A stretch of DNA of 32,098 nt from Myxococcota bacterium (GTDB lineage Bacteria > Myxococcota_A > UBA9160 > JAFDET01). A program made the position numbers and the translations under genes. The stretch lies in contig JANQFA010000164.1 in NCBI GenBank assembly GCA_028278065.1, positions 1 through 32,098 on the forward strand, given 5' to 3'. A model generated the notes under the pieces. That model was not told the DNA's origin, ran no database searches, and saw only the letters and a program-made list of their open reading frames with translations. Positions within the stretch are counted from its first letter, which is position 1. Every line of letters starts with the position of its first letter. Shown here in pieces: positions 23,766 to 30,964 of this stretch.

Positions 23766-24497
23766 CTAGCGCTCGCGCGAGAGGTCGAAGCCGTTCTTCG
23801 GCTTGCCCAGGATGGTGCCGATGCGGCCCTTCACGGCCTCCACCTCGGGGCTCTTGCCCGAGCAGCGGACCTTCATCCGGGCCGATTCGGTGCCCTTGGC
23901 GGCGTCGCGGCGCAGATCGAGCTGGCCCTTGCACTCCTTGAGGACGACCCCGCCCGACACCGACGAGCCGAAGATCCCGCCGAAGCCGCTCCCCGCGAAC
24001 TGGCCGAAGCGGAACGCCAGATAGCTCTTCTGCTTGATCAGGGTGCGCGACTTCCGGGCGTTCGAACCCGTGCGCTTGACCGAGTCCGGCTCGTACAGGA
24101 CCGCCTGGAGGAAGGGTCCCGCGACGTTGGAGCTGGTCGCGTGCACGATGGCCCCGGCGGCGAACGCCGGAAGCAGCGTGCTGGTCGAGGCTGCGGTGAC
24201 CCCGGTGGTGAACGGCGAGGTCGTCGGGAAGCCGGTGTAGGCGAAGACCGGGTAGTCGGGCTGCCCGGCCTGGATGAAGCCGAGCACCTCGCTGATGACG
24301 CCGGACTTCGGGCCGTCCACCGGCGCGTTGTTGCCCCCCTTGATCTCGGCCGCCACGCCGAAGGGGTCGTCGAACCAGACGTGGTCCGCCAGGGCCGGAT
24401 GGTCGAGCTGGAGCCCCGGCAGGTCGACGCCGACGCCGGGGCGGGGAACCAGCACCAGCACCATCGCCAGCACCAGCAGACTCCAAGATCGTCGCAC
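23766..24497 (-). CDS. Secreted protein of unknown function
   Basis: A 243-residue protein with a Sec signal peptide (VRRSWSLLVLAMVLVLVP, then a likely cut after about residue 23). The mature part contains GLQLDHPALADHVWFDDPFG, a serine/threonine-rich TGFPTTSPFTTGVTAA region and only two cysteines (in LKECKGQ and KVRCSGK), which could form one disulfide. No catalytic motif, anchor or sorting signal is seen. GTG at 24497 is preceded by GGAGGAGG 7 nt upstream, the strongest Shine-Dalgarno nearby, and gives the signal peptide a proper start. I do not recognise a family. Confidence 0.65.
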   Translation of the reverse strand: MRRSWSLLVLAMVLVLVPRPGVGVDLPGLQLDHPALADHVWFDDPFGVAAEIKGGNNAPVDGPKSGVISEVLGFIQAGQPDYPVFAYTGFPTTSPFTTGVTAASTSTLLPAFAAGAIVHATSSNVAGPFLQAVLYEPDSVKRTGSNARKSRTLIKQKSYLAFRFGQFAGSGFGGIFGSSVSGGVVLKECKGQLDLRRDAAKGTESARMKVRCSGKSPEVEAVKGRIGTILGKPKNGFDLSRER

Positions 24498-24641
24498 CGG
24501 GCACCCTCCTCCGCTCCCGATTCCGGGCGTGATCCCGCACCATCGGCCGGGAGGGCGAGAACTTGACCCCGGGGGCCCTTCCGGCACGGGGAGCGCCGCC
24601 GGCCTGGCTTCGTGGCGGAGCCGACCGGCCCCCGTCGCCGA

Positions 24642-25121
24642 TCAGCCGGCCGGGTCGGCCCAGCGGCGGGCTTCGGCTCGCGCCCAGTCGTGATGGGCGG
24701 CCCAGGCCCGCCAGACGGACCGGGCCCAGGCCCGCACGCGGGCCCCGTGTTCCTCGACACTCGGCGCGAGGGCGACCGAGGCGATGGTCTCGCGACCCCG
24801 CGAGACGGGCGGCTCCAGCCGAGGAAGCTGTGAGTAGAGCCGCTCCAATCTCCGGGCGGTCCGGCGGTCGGGAGCGCGGCCCAGCTGGGAGGGGGCGCCG
24901 TGCTCCAGCTGGTTGCAGAGACGCAACAGGTGGAAGGCGTTGGATCGCGGCCCGTGCTCCTCCGAATGCTGGAGTGCGTAGCAGTCCACGGTCAGCAGGT
25001 GGACGCGGGCGAAGCCGGGCTCCGAGTACTCCCTGGCGAGCACCGTGCCGAAGAGATCCCGACACGACGACGATCCGGTCGGGATCGTGGCTCCACACAT
25101 CTTGCACCGCGCTCGATCCAT
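24642..25121 (-). CDS. DUF5946 family protein with N-terminal zinc-ribbon-like cysteines
   Basis: A 159-residue protein. It begins with C6-x2-C9-x10-C20 (RCKMCGATIPTGSSSC), then FGTVLAREYSEPGFARVHLLT and VDCYALQHSEEHGP. These segments fit DUF5946, a small family of unknown role with a conserved VDxYxLQH motif. The C-terminal half is rich in arginine and tryptophan. ATG at 25121 has no Shine-Dalgarno; a TAGGAT hexamer ends 9 nt upstream. Its neighbours are unrelated, so context does not help with function. Confidence 0.75.
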   Translation of the reverse strand: MDRARCKMCGATIPTGSSSCRDLFGTVLAREYSEPGFARVHLLTVDCYALQHSEEHGPRSNAFHLLRLCNQLEHGAPSQLGRAPDRRTARRLERLYSQLPRLEPPVSRGRETIASVALAPSVEEHGARVRAWARSVWRAWAAHHDWARAEARRWADPAG

Positions 25122-25130
25122 CGCGCCACG

Positions 25131-25136
25131 ATCCTA
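25131..25136 (-). promoter_or_regulatory. Putative -10 element (TAGGAT) of the DUF5946 gene
   Basis: The hexamer ends exactly 9 nt before the ATG at 25121, as at moaA and the lipoprotein gene. No Shine-Dalgarno lies between. Confidence 0.4.
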
Positions 25137-25191
25137 CCAGCCGTGCGTCCTGCGCCAGGGCGGCCGGACTGACCAGGAGCTCGTTCAGACG

Positions 25192-25215
25192 CTCAGCCAG
25201 GGGATGACGGCTGAG
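25192..25215. repeat. 7-bp perfect inverted repeat downstream of the CLC gene
   Basis: CTCAGCC and GGCTGAG with a 10-nt loop, about 70 nt past the CLC stop. No T-run follows on either strand, so it is at best a weak or factor-dependent terminator. The rest of the 163-bp gap (25122-25284) shows only the -10-like hexamer described separately. Confidence 0.35.
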
Positions 25216-25284
25216 GCCACCGAAGAACCGATCGGATGTCGTGCTTTGGAAGAGGAAGCGAGCCGACGCGGGATTCGGGAGGGC

Positions 25285-27303
25285 CTAGTGGTGGTGGAGG
25301 GCGTCCACGTCCTCCTTGAGGCCGGCGATGACGAGGGCGTCCCCCTCGCGCACGCGGTCGGTGGAGGTAGGGACGCGCACCCGGCGTGAGCGGTCGCTCT
25401 CGAGCGGGCTGCGGATCAGCACCACCTGCACCTTGTGGGCGACCCGTACGTCGAGCTCGCGCAGGGTGCGGCCGTGGAAGGCGAGCGGCGCGTCGATCTC
25501 CTGGATGACGTAGCCCCCGCCCAGCTCGACCTGGCGGATGCGGCCCGTGACGCCCACCGTGCTGGAGACTCCGCCGGCCAGGTCGCGCTGCAGGACCTCG
25601 GCGTTGTACGAGTCGATCGCGTGCTGGCTGGTGATCGTACCGACCAGCTTGCGCGGGTCGTCGGGATCCACCACCGCCAGCTCTTCCAGGTCGGCATGGC
25701 CGAGGATCTGCATCACGGTGTTGAGGTCGTCGTCGGGCGTCACCGTCGGCCGCGGCACCACCAGGTCGCCCGCTACCACCACGTCGGTGAGCGCATCCTG
25801 GTCGAGCAGGAGGCGCCGCACCTCGGAGAGAGCGACCGCGCCCAGCAGTCGCCCGGCGCGGTCCTCGACGTAGAACTCCACGTGGTGGCTCTGCACCACC
25901 AGATCGAGGATCTCCTGGAAGCGCGCGTCGGCGAAGACGCGCGCAGGCTCGGTGTCCATCACGTCGCGCACGCGCAGCGCCTTGAGGACGTTGGGGTCCT
26001 CCTGCTTGCGCAGGTCCACTCCGCGTCGCGTCAGCTTGAGGGTGTAGATGCTCTCCCGGCGCAGGAAGGTGGCCACGAGGGTGGAGATGACGCAGGCGGC
26101 CATCAGCGGCGGGATGATCGCGATGGTCTGCGTCATCTCGAAGATCATGATGATCGCGGTGATCGGTGCGTGGGTCGTGGCGGCGACCACCGCGCCCATG
26201 GTCACGAGCGCGTAGGCGCCCGAGCCTGCGGTCGCGCTCGGGAACGCCTGGTGCACGAAGGTTCCGAAGAGCCCGCCGGTCATCGCGCCCAGGAACAAGG
26301 ATGGGGCGAAGACTCCGCCGGACCCCCCCGATCCGACGGTGATGGACGTGGCGATGATCTTCACCAGCAGGAGCGCAGCCAGGAGCGCAGGACCCAGACT
26401 GCCCTCGAGGGCGGGGTTGATCGTCGAGTAGCCCACTCCGAAGACGTTGGGGAAGGCGATGCCGATGGCTCCCACCGCGAGCCCGCCGAGGGCGGGCTTC
26501 GCCCAGGCGGGCATCTTCAGGCGGTCGAAGGCGTCTTCGGAGAAGTAGATGGCACTCATGAAGGCGAGGCCGACCAGCCCTGCGATCGCGCCCAGGGCCA
26601 TGTAGGGAAGCAGCTCGAAGGGAGCGACGAGCTCGTAGTGGGGCACCTCGAAAGCGGGGTGATCCCCCAGGAAGTAGCGGGACAGCACGGTGGCCACGAC
26701 CGACGAGATGACGATGGGGCTGAACTGCGCCACCGCGAAGTCGCCGACGATCACCTCCACGGCGAAGAGCGCCCCGGCGATGGGGGCGTTGAAGGTGGCC
26801 GCCACGCCCGAGGCGGCGCCGCAGCCGACGATGGTGCGGAGCTGGCGGGGGGTCACCCGGAGCCACTGCCCGATCGCCGAGCCGACGGCCGAGGCGATCT
26901 GCACGATCGGGCCCTCGCGGCCCACCGAGCCGCCCGAGCCGATCGTGAGGGCCGAGGCGAGCGTCTTCACCGCCACCACCCGGCCGCGGATCACCCCGCC
27001 CCGCAGCGCCACCGCCTCCATGACCTCGGGCACGCCGTGGCCCTTGGCCTCGCGCGCGAGGAACCAGACCAGCGGACCGACGATCATCCCGCCGATCGCG
27101 GGGATGACGAGCTTCCAGTACCAGGGGAGGGCACGCGCCACCTCCAGCGGGTCTCTGGCCTCGGCCAGCCAGCCCTCCTCGACCACCGAGGCGATGCCGT
27201 CGGCGCCCTCGAAGAACACACCGGTGAAGATGCGGATCAGGGTTCGGAAGACGATGGCCGCGAAGGCACCCGCCACGCCGCACGCGACGGCCACGAGGAC
27301 CAT
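25285..27303 (-). CDS. CLC-family chloride channel/transporter with CBS pair and RCK-C domain
   Basis: A 672-residue membrane protein. The CLC core spans about 1-415: GHGVPEVMEA at 88-97 (selectivity filter, usual GSGIP), GREGP at 128-132 with gating glutamate E130, FNAPIAGALFAVEV at 171-184, and GSGGSGGVFAPSLFLG near 324-339. A CBS pair follows (about 443-560), then an RCK-C/TrkA-C-like domain (about 585-670, ending LVIAGLKEDVDALHHH). The site of the internal proton glutamate (E203 in E. coli CLC) is V184, as in the chloride channels, which suggests channel behaviour. The central filter serine is His89. ATG at 27303 is the only standard start; a TAG lies in frame about 75 nt upstream. Confidence 0.93.
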   Translation of the reverse strand: MVLVAVACGVAGAFAAIVFRTLIRIFTGVFFEGADGIASVVEEGWLAEARDPLEVARALPWYWKLVIPAIGGMIVGPLVWFLAREAKGHGVPEVMEAVALRGGVIRGRVVAVKTLASALTIGSGGSVGREGPIVQIASAVGSAIGQWLRVTPRQLRTIVGCGAASGVAATFNAPIAGALFAVEVIVGDFAVAQFSPIVISSVVATVLSRYFLGDHPAFEVPHYELVAPFELLPYMALGAIAGLVGLAFMSAIYFSEDAFDRLKMPAWAKPALGGLAVGAIGIAFPNVFGVGYSTINPALEGSLGPALLAALLLVKIIATSITVGSGGSGGVFAPSLFLGAMTGGLFGTFVHQAFPSATAGSGAYALVTMGAVVAATTHAPITAIIMIFEMTQTIAIIPPLMAACVISTLVATFLRRESIYTLKLTRRGVDLRKQEDPNVLKALRVRDVMDTEPARVFADARFQEILDLVVQSHHVEFYVEDRAGRLLGAVALSEVRRLLLDQDALTDVVVAGDLVVPRPTVTPDDDLNTVMQILGHADLEELAVVDPDDPRKLVGTITSQHAIDSYNAEVLQRDLAGGVSSTVGVTGRIRQVELGGGYVIQEIDAPLAFHGRTLRELDVRVAHKVQVVLIRSPLESDRSRRVRVPTSTDRVREGDALVIAGLKEDVDALHHH

Positions 27304-27375
27304 GAAGAGCTGGCTCTGGGAGCGGGCTCTGCGTGAAGAGAGGGGGGACTGGATGGCGGACTCCCTTGGGCGCGG

Positions 27376-27381
27376 ATGCTA
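27376..27381 (-). promoter_or_regulatory. Putative -10 element (TAGCAT) upstream of the CLC gene
   Basis: The reverse-strand context is GCTAGCATCCGCGC, the same GC-TAnnnT-CCGC pattern as at dnaA. It lies 72 nt before the CLC ATG and 5 bp from the tandem repeat. No clear -35; the repeat occupies that place. Confidence 0.35.
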
Positions 27382-27385
27382 GCAG

Positions 27386-27505
27386 CTGGCAGATGCCCGG
27401 TTGCCTGGCGCCTGTCCGACGCCTGCTGGCAGATGCCCGGTTGCAGGACGCCTGTCCGACGCCTGCTGGCAGATGCCCGGTTGCAGGACGCCTGCCCGAC
27501 GCCGG
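27386..27505. repeat. 40-bp tandem repeat, three copies, between divergent CLC and Nudix genes
   Basis: Copies begin at 27386, 27426 and 27466, each starting CTGGCAGATGCCCGGTTGC. Copies differ at a few bases (copy 1 has CTGG for AGGA; copy 3 has two changes near its end). Inside each unit are small inverted repeats: GGCA-GA-TGCC and CAGG-ACG-CCTG (also GGAC...GTCC). The array fills half of the 233-bp gap that must hold both promoters. There are no spacers. The period is not a multiple of 3, so a coding role is unlikely. Confidence 0.92.
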
Positions 27506-27521
27506 TCGCCGGACCTCCCAT

Positions 27522-27530
27522 GCTACGCTC
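27522..27530 (+). promoter_or_regulatory. Putative -10 element (GC-TACGCT-C) of the Nudix gene
   Basis: TACGCT at 27524-27529 ends 7 nt before the ATG at 27537. There is no Shine-Dalgarno, so translation of a leaderless message is likely if this is used. It lies 17 bp from the last repeat copy. Confidence 0.45.
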
Positions 27531-27536
27531 GCGCCG

Positions 27537-28091
27537 ATGTCCGGCCCGCCGCGACGCTGGAAGTCCGTCTCCGCGGAACCCCTCGCCGACTGCGCCGTCT
27601 TCCGCGTCAGCCGCACCCTGGCCCGCTCGCCCACCACGGGCGACGTCCACCCCTTCTTCCGCATCGATGCGGAGGAGTGGGTCAACGTGGTTCCACTCAC
27701 CGACGACGGCCAGGTGGTGATGGTCCGCCAGTATCGCCACGGCGCGCAGGAGCTCACCCTCGAGATCCCGGGCGGGATCGTCGACCCGGGCGAGAGTCCC
27801 GAGGCGGCGGCGCTTCGCGAGCTGCAGGAAGAGACCGGCTACGACGCCCGCGAGATCGTCCCGGCCGGAAGCCTCAACCCCAACCCGGCGCTCTTCACGA
27901 ATCGGGTCCACACCTTCGTGGCGCGCGGCTGCAGGCGAGTGGGGGAGATCCGGAACAGCGGCATGGAGGAGACCTCCGTGGAGCTGGTTGCCCTCGACCA
28001 TCTGCGGCGCCGGGTGCGGGAGGGTCACGTCGACCACGCCCTGGTGGTGGCTGCGCTCTACCGCTGGGAGCTGGAGGAGCCCGAGCCGTGA
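27537..28091 (+). CDS. Nudix hydrolase, ADP-ribose pyrophosphatase type
   Basis: A 184-residue protein. The Nudix box is complete (GGIVDPGESPEAAALRELQE then ETGY), and the upstream VVMVRQYRHGAQELTLEIPGG is the ADP-ribose pyrophosphatase pattern. A GSLNPNPALFTNRVHTFVAR stretch is typical of the same group. It should hydrolyse ADP-ribose or a related nucleoside diphosphate to AMP and ribose-phosphate; other Nudix substrates are possible. ATG at 27537 is the natural start for the family. The stop overlaps the GTG of the decarboxylase gene (GTGA), so the two are co-transcribed. Confidence 0.9.
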   Translation: MSGPPRRWKSVSAEPLADCAVFRVSRTLARSPTTGDVHPFFRIDAEEWVNVVPLTDDGQVVMVRQYRHGAQELTLEIPGGIVDPGESPEAAALRELQEETGYDAREIVPAGSLNPNPALFTNRVHTFVARGCRRVGEIRNSGMEETSVELVALDHLRRRVREGHVDHALVVAALYRWELEEPEP

Positions 28092-29863
28092 GCCCGGCGC
28101 GCCGCGGTCGCAGGGCGGCGGGCCGGAAGGGAAAGCCGGCAGCGACCCGCACTTCGACCATGCGCTCGCGCATGGCGCTCGGCGACTTCCTGGTCGCCTA
28201 CCTGAAGCGGGCGGGCGTCACCCACATCTTCGGCCTGCCGGGCGACCTGGTGCTGGGCCTCTTCCACCGCTTCGGGAGCGCGCGCGACCTCGAGATCGTC
28301 ACCTTCTCGCACGAGCCCGCCGTGGGCTTCGCCGCCGACGGCTACGCCAGGAGCGCCCGCCGCCTGGGTGTCGTCTGCGTCACCTACGGAGCCGGTGGCT
28401 TCAACGTCGTGAACGCGGTGGCCGGGGCCTATGCCGAGGAGATCCCGCTCCTCGTGGTGTCGGGGGGGCCGGGTGAGGCCGAGACCAAGCTGTCGGGGGT
28501 GCACCACCAAGCCAAGGACGTGGAGGGCCAGCAGCGCGTCTTCGAGCAGGTCACCTGCGAGGCCCGTGCGCTCCAGCATCCGGAGCGCGCCGCGGAGGAG
28601 GTGCACGACCTGGTGCGACGCATCCTCACCGAGTCGCGCCCCGGCTACCTGGAGATCACACGAGACATGGTCGACGTCGTCGTCTCGGTGCCCGAGGAGA
28701 TCCGCGAGTGGGACGGGACCTTCGCGCGTCCCCGTTCCGACGGACGCAAGCTGCGCGAGGCCGTGGCGGAGACGGCCGAGCTGGTGCGAGCCGCGAAGCG
28801 GCCGATCCTGATCGGTGGCGTCGAGGCCTACCGGGTGGGCGCCGAACGGGATCTCCTGCGCCTGGCCGAGAAGATGGGCGCGCCGGTGGTCACCACGGTC
28901 GACGCCAAGGGCGTCTTTCCGATGGACCACCCGCAGCACATGGGGATCCACGTGGGACCCTTCAGCCCCGGGGCGATCCAGGACCGCGTGCGCGGAGCCG
29001 ACCTGGTGCTGGCGCTGGGGACCCTCCTGACCGACATGAACCTGGGCGCTTCCAAGCCCCAGGTGCGTCGCGACCGCTCGGTGTGGGCCGTGGGTGGACG
29101 GGTCAACGTCTCCTACCACAGCTACACCGAGGTGGACCTCAAGGAGTTCGTCGCCTCCCTGGCGCGCCAGAAGCTGCCGCGTCGTCGCGAGCGCATCGTC
29201 TACCACGACAACCTGAAGCGCACGCCGCTCGCCAGGAGCCGCGGCAAGCCGCTTTCGGTGAACGACCTCCTCGTGGAGGTCAACGACTTCCTGGCCGAGC
29301 ACGACGGCTACCACGTCTTCGCCGAGTCGGGCGACATGCTCTTCGGCGGGCTCGAGCTGCGCCTGCGCGCGGGAGGCCTCTACTTCGCTCAGGGCTTCTA
29401 CGCCTCGATGGGCTTCGCCGTGCCCGCTGCCCTCGGCGCGCAGATCGCCACGGGCGTGCGGCCCCTGGTGGTGACCGGCGACGGCGCCTTCCAGATGACG
29501 GGACCCGAGATCTCCCACGCGCCGCGCTACGGGCTCTCGCCCGTGGTGGTCCTGGTCAACAACGCGGGCTGGGGGATCTTCCGGCCGGTGTCGCCGCGCA
29601 AGGACCTGCTGCGCATCCCGGACTGGCCCTACGCCGACCTGGCCCAGGCCTGGGGCGGCGTGGGCTTCCGCGCCGACTCGCGGGAAGAGCTGCGCGAGGC
29701 CCTGCGCGGCGCTCATCAGGTCCGCGACTTCGTGCTGATCGAGTGTCGCGTTCCTCCCGACGACCTCTCGCCCATCTCGCGGCGCTACATCCGCGAGAGC
29801 GCGCGCAAGGGACGCGACGCCGCCCGTGAAGCCGAGGCGAGGCGGAAGGCCAAGAGCCGGTAG
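28088..29863 (+). CDS. Thiamine-pyrophosphate-dependent decarboxylase (indolepyruvate/pyruvate decarboxylase type)
   Basis: A 591-residue enzyme from GTG 28088. After about 25 basic residues comes the N-terminal Pyr domain: LKRAGVTHIFGLPGD, the TPP-activating glutamate in FSHEPAVGFAADGYAR, and the double histidine in KLSGVHHQ that marks the 2-keto acid decarboxylases (PDC, IPDC). The middle domain spans about 190-355. The C-terminal PP domain has VTGDGAFQMTGPEISHAP then VVLVNNAGWGIF, the GDG-x(25)-NN metal-TPP motif. It should decarboxylate an aromatic or branched 2-keto acid to an aldehyde. Substrate is not certain, and acetolactate synthase is unlikely because of the HH pair. A basic tail of about 25 residues ends it. 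Confidence 0.88.
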   Translation: MSPARRGRRAAGRKGKPAATRTSTMRSRMALGDFLVAYLKRAGVTHIFGLPGDLVLGLFHRFGSARDLEIVTFSHEPAVGFAADGYARSARRLGVVCVTYGAGGFNVVNAVAGAYAEEIPLLVVSGGPGEAETKLSGVHHQAKDVEGQQRVFEQVTCEARALQHPERAAEEVHDLVRRILTESRPGYLEITRDMVDVVVSVPEEIREWDGTFARPRSDGRKLREAVAETAELVRAAKRPILIGGVEAYRVGAERDLLRLAEKMGAPVVTTVDAKGVFPMDHPQHMGIHVGPFSPGAIQDRVRGADLVLALGTLLTDMNLGASKPQVRRDRSVWAVGGRVNVSYHSYTEVDLKEFVASLARQKLPRRRERIVYHDNLKRTPLARSRGKPLSVNDLLVEVNDFLAEHDGYHVFAESGDMLFGGLELRLRAGGLYFAQGFYASMGFAVPAALGAQIATGVRPLVVTGDGAFQMTGPEISHAPRYGLSPVVVLVNNAGWGIFRPVSPRKDLLRIPDWPYADLAQAWGGVGFRADSREELREALRGAHQVRDFVLIECRVPPDDLSPISRRYIRESARKGRDAAREAEARRKAKSR

Positions 29864-29869
29864 CGGGTC

Positions 29870-30601
29870 GTGGCGGCGAGGAGCAAGACGCGTCGCGTCT
29901 ACGGCTGGCTGGCGCGGTCGGTCGGATTGGTTCTCCTCGCCGCACTGGTCGTGCTGGCGGCGACCCTGATCCCGCTGCTCCTGATGCGGCGCGGCCCGAT
30001 CGAGTCGTCGGCATTCATGCAGCGCAGCCTGCGCGAGGATCCCGCGACGCGGCAACCGTGCGCGGAGGTCGAGCACGTGTGGGTGTCGCGGGAGTCGATC
30101 GCCGACTCCCTGAAGGTGGCAGTGGTGATCGCCGAGGACCAGAAGTTCGTCCTGCACAACGGCTTCGACGAGCGGTCGATCCGGCGGGCGCTCGAGGAGC
30201 GCGAGCGCACCGGGCGCCAGCGGGGCGCCAGCACGATCACGCAGCAGACGGCGAAGAACCTCTTCCTCTCACCCGACGCCACCTACCTGCGCAAGGGGAT
30301 CGAGGCCTGGATCACCGTCTGGATGGAGATCCTCTGGTCGAAGCGGCGGATCCTCGAGGTCTACCTGAACGTGGCCCAGTTCGGGCCCTGCGTCTTCGGC
30401 GCCGAGGCCGCAGCGCAGCGCTACTTCGAGAAGCCGGCAGCGCAGCTCGACGTGGACGAGTCGGCCCTTCTCGCCACCGTACTGCCCAACCCGCTGCGCC
30501 TGCGCGCCTGGAACCCCGGTCCCTACGCGCAGTCGCGTCGCGACGAGATCGTCGAGCTGATGGCCGAGCTCGGCCGCCAGCGCCACCTGCGCGGGCTCTG
30601 A
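29870..30601 (+). CDS. mtgA: Monofunctional peptidoglycan glycosyltransferase MtgA
   Basis: A 243-residue GT51 enzyme. One membrane helix (about 17-39) anchors it, with the catalytic domain outside. The catalytic glutamate is E89 in AEDQKFVLHNGFD, followed by RGASTITQQTAKNLFL and KRRILEVYLNVAQFG, all standard for the family. It polymerises lipid II into glycan strands; no transpeptidase domain is present. The GTG start at 29870 is 6 nt after the decarboxylase stop, so it probably shares that transcript, but I see no functional tie between them. Confidence 0.95.
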   Translation: MAARSKTRRVYGWLARSVGLVLLAALVVLAATLIPLLLMRRGPIESSAFMQRSLREDPATRQPCAEVEHVWVSRESIADSLKVAVVIAEDQKFVLHNGFDERSIRRALEERERTGRQRGASTITQQTAKNLFLSPDATYLRKGIEAWITVWMEILWSKRRILEVYLNVAQFGPCVFGAEAAAQRYFEKPAAQLDVDESALLATVLPNPLRLRAWNPGPYAQSRRDEIVELMAELGRQRHLRGL

Positions 30602-30964
30602 TCAGGCCTCCTCGGCGCGGTGCAGGACCAGGTCGGCGAGGAGCGGATGGGGACCCAGGGGCGGGGCGGTGCGCAGGCACAGCTCGGGATGCTTCGCGGC
30701 GGCGGCCTCGCAGAGGGCGGGGATGTCCTCGCGCGTGTGTCGGCCCGGGCCGAGGAAGAACGGGACCACGATCACCTCGCGCGCGCCCGCCGCGACGCAC
30801 GCGGCCACGGCCTCGTCCAGGCTCGGCGGCGCCAGCTCCATGTGGGCGATCTCGACGGTGCGCCCCGGATCGGCCTCGCGCGCCATGCGAGCGATCTCCT
30901 CCAGGACCGCGTTGGCCTCGCTGCGCCGGCTGCCGTGGTCGACCAGGACCAGGGCGGACTTCAT
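30602..30964 (-). CDS. Short sirohydrochlorin chelatase (CbiX-S / SirB type)
   Basis: A 120-residue single-domain chelatase, the short form that works as a dimer. It starts MKSALVLVDHGSRRSEANAVL; the DHGS histidine is a metal ligand. A second His is in IAHMELAPPSLDEAV, and VIVVPFFLGPGRHTREDIP carries the third conserved His-containing block. It inserts cobalt or iron into sirohydrochlorin, so it may make siroheme or the cobalamin precursor. The ATG at 30964 overlaps the stop of the upstream gene (ATGA). Sitting with a sulfur-amino-acid enzyme supports siroheme; no cob/cbi gene is near. Confidence 0.87.
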   Translation of the reverse strand: MKSALVLVDHGSRRSEANAVLEEIARMAREADPGRTVEIAHMELAPPSLDEAVAACVAAGAREVIVVPFFLGPGRHTREDIPALCEAAAAKHPELCLRTAPPLGPHPLLADLVLHRAEEA

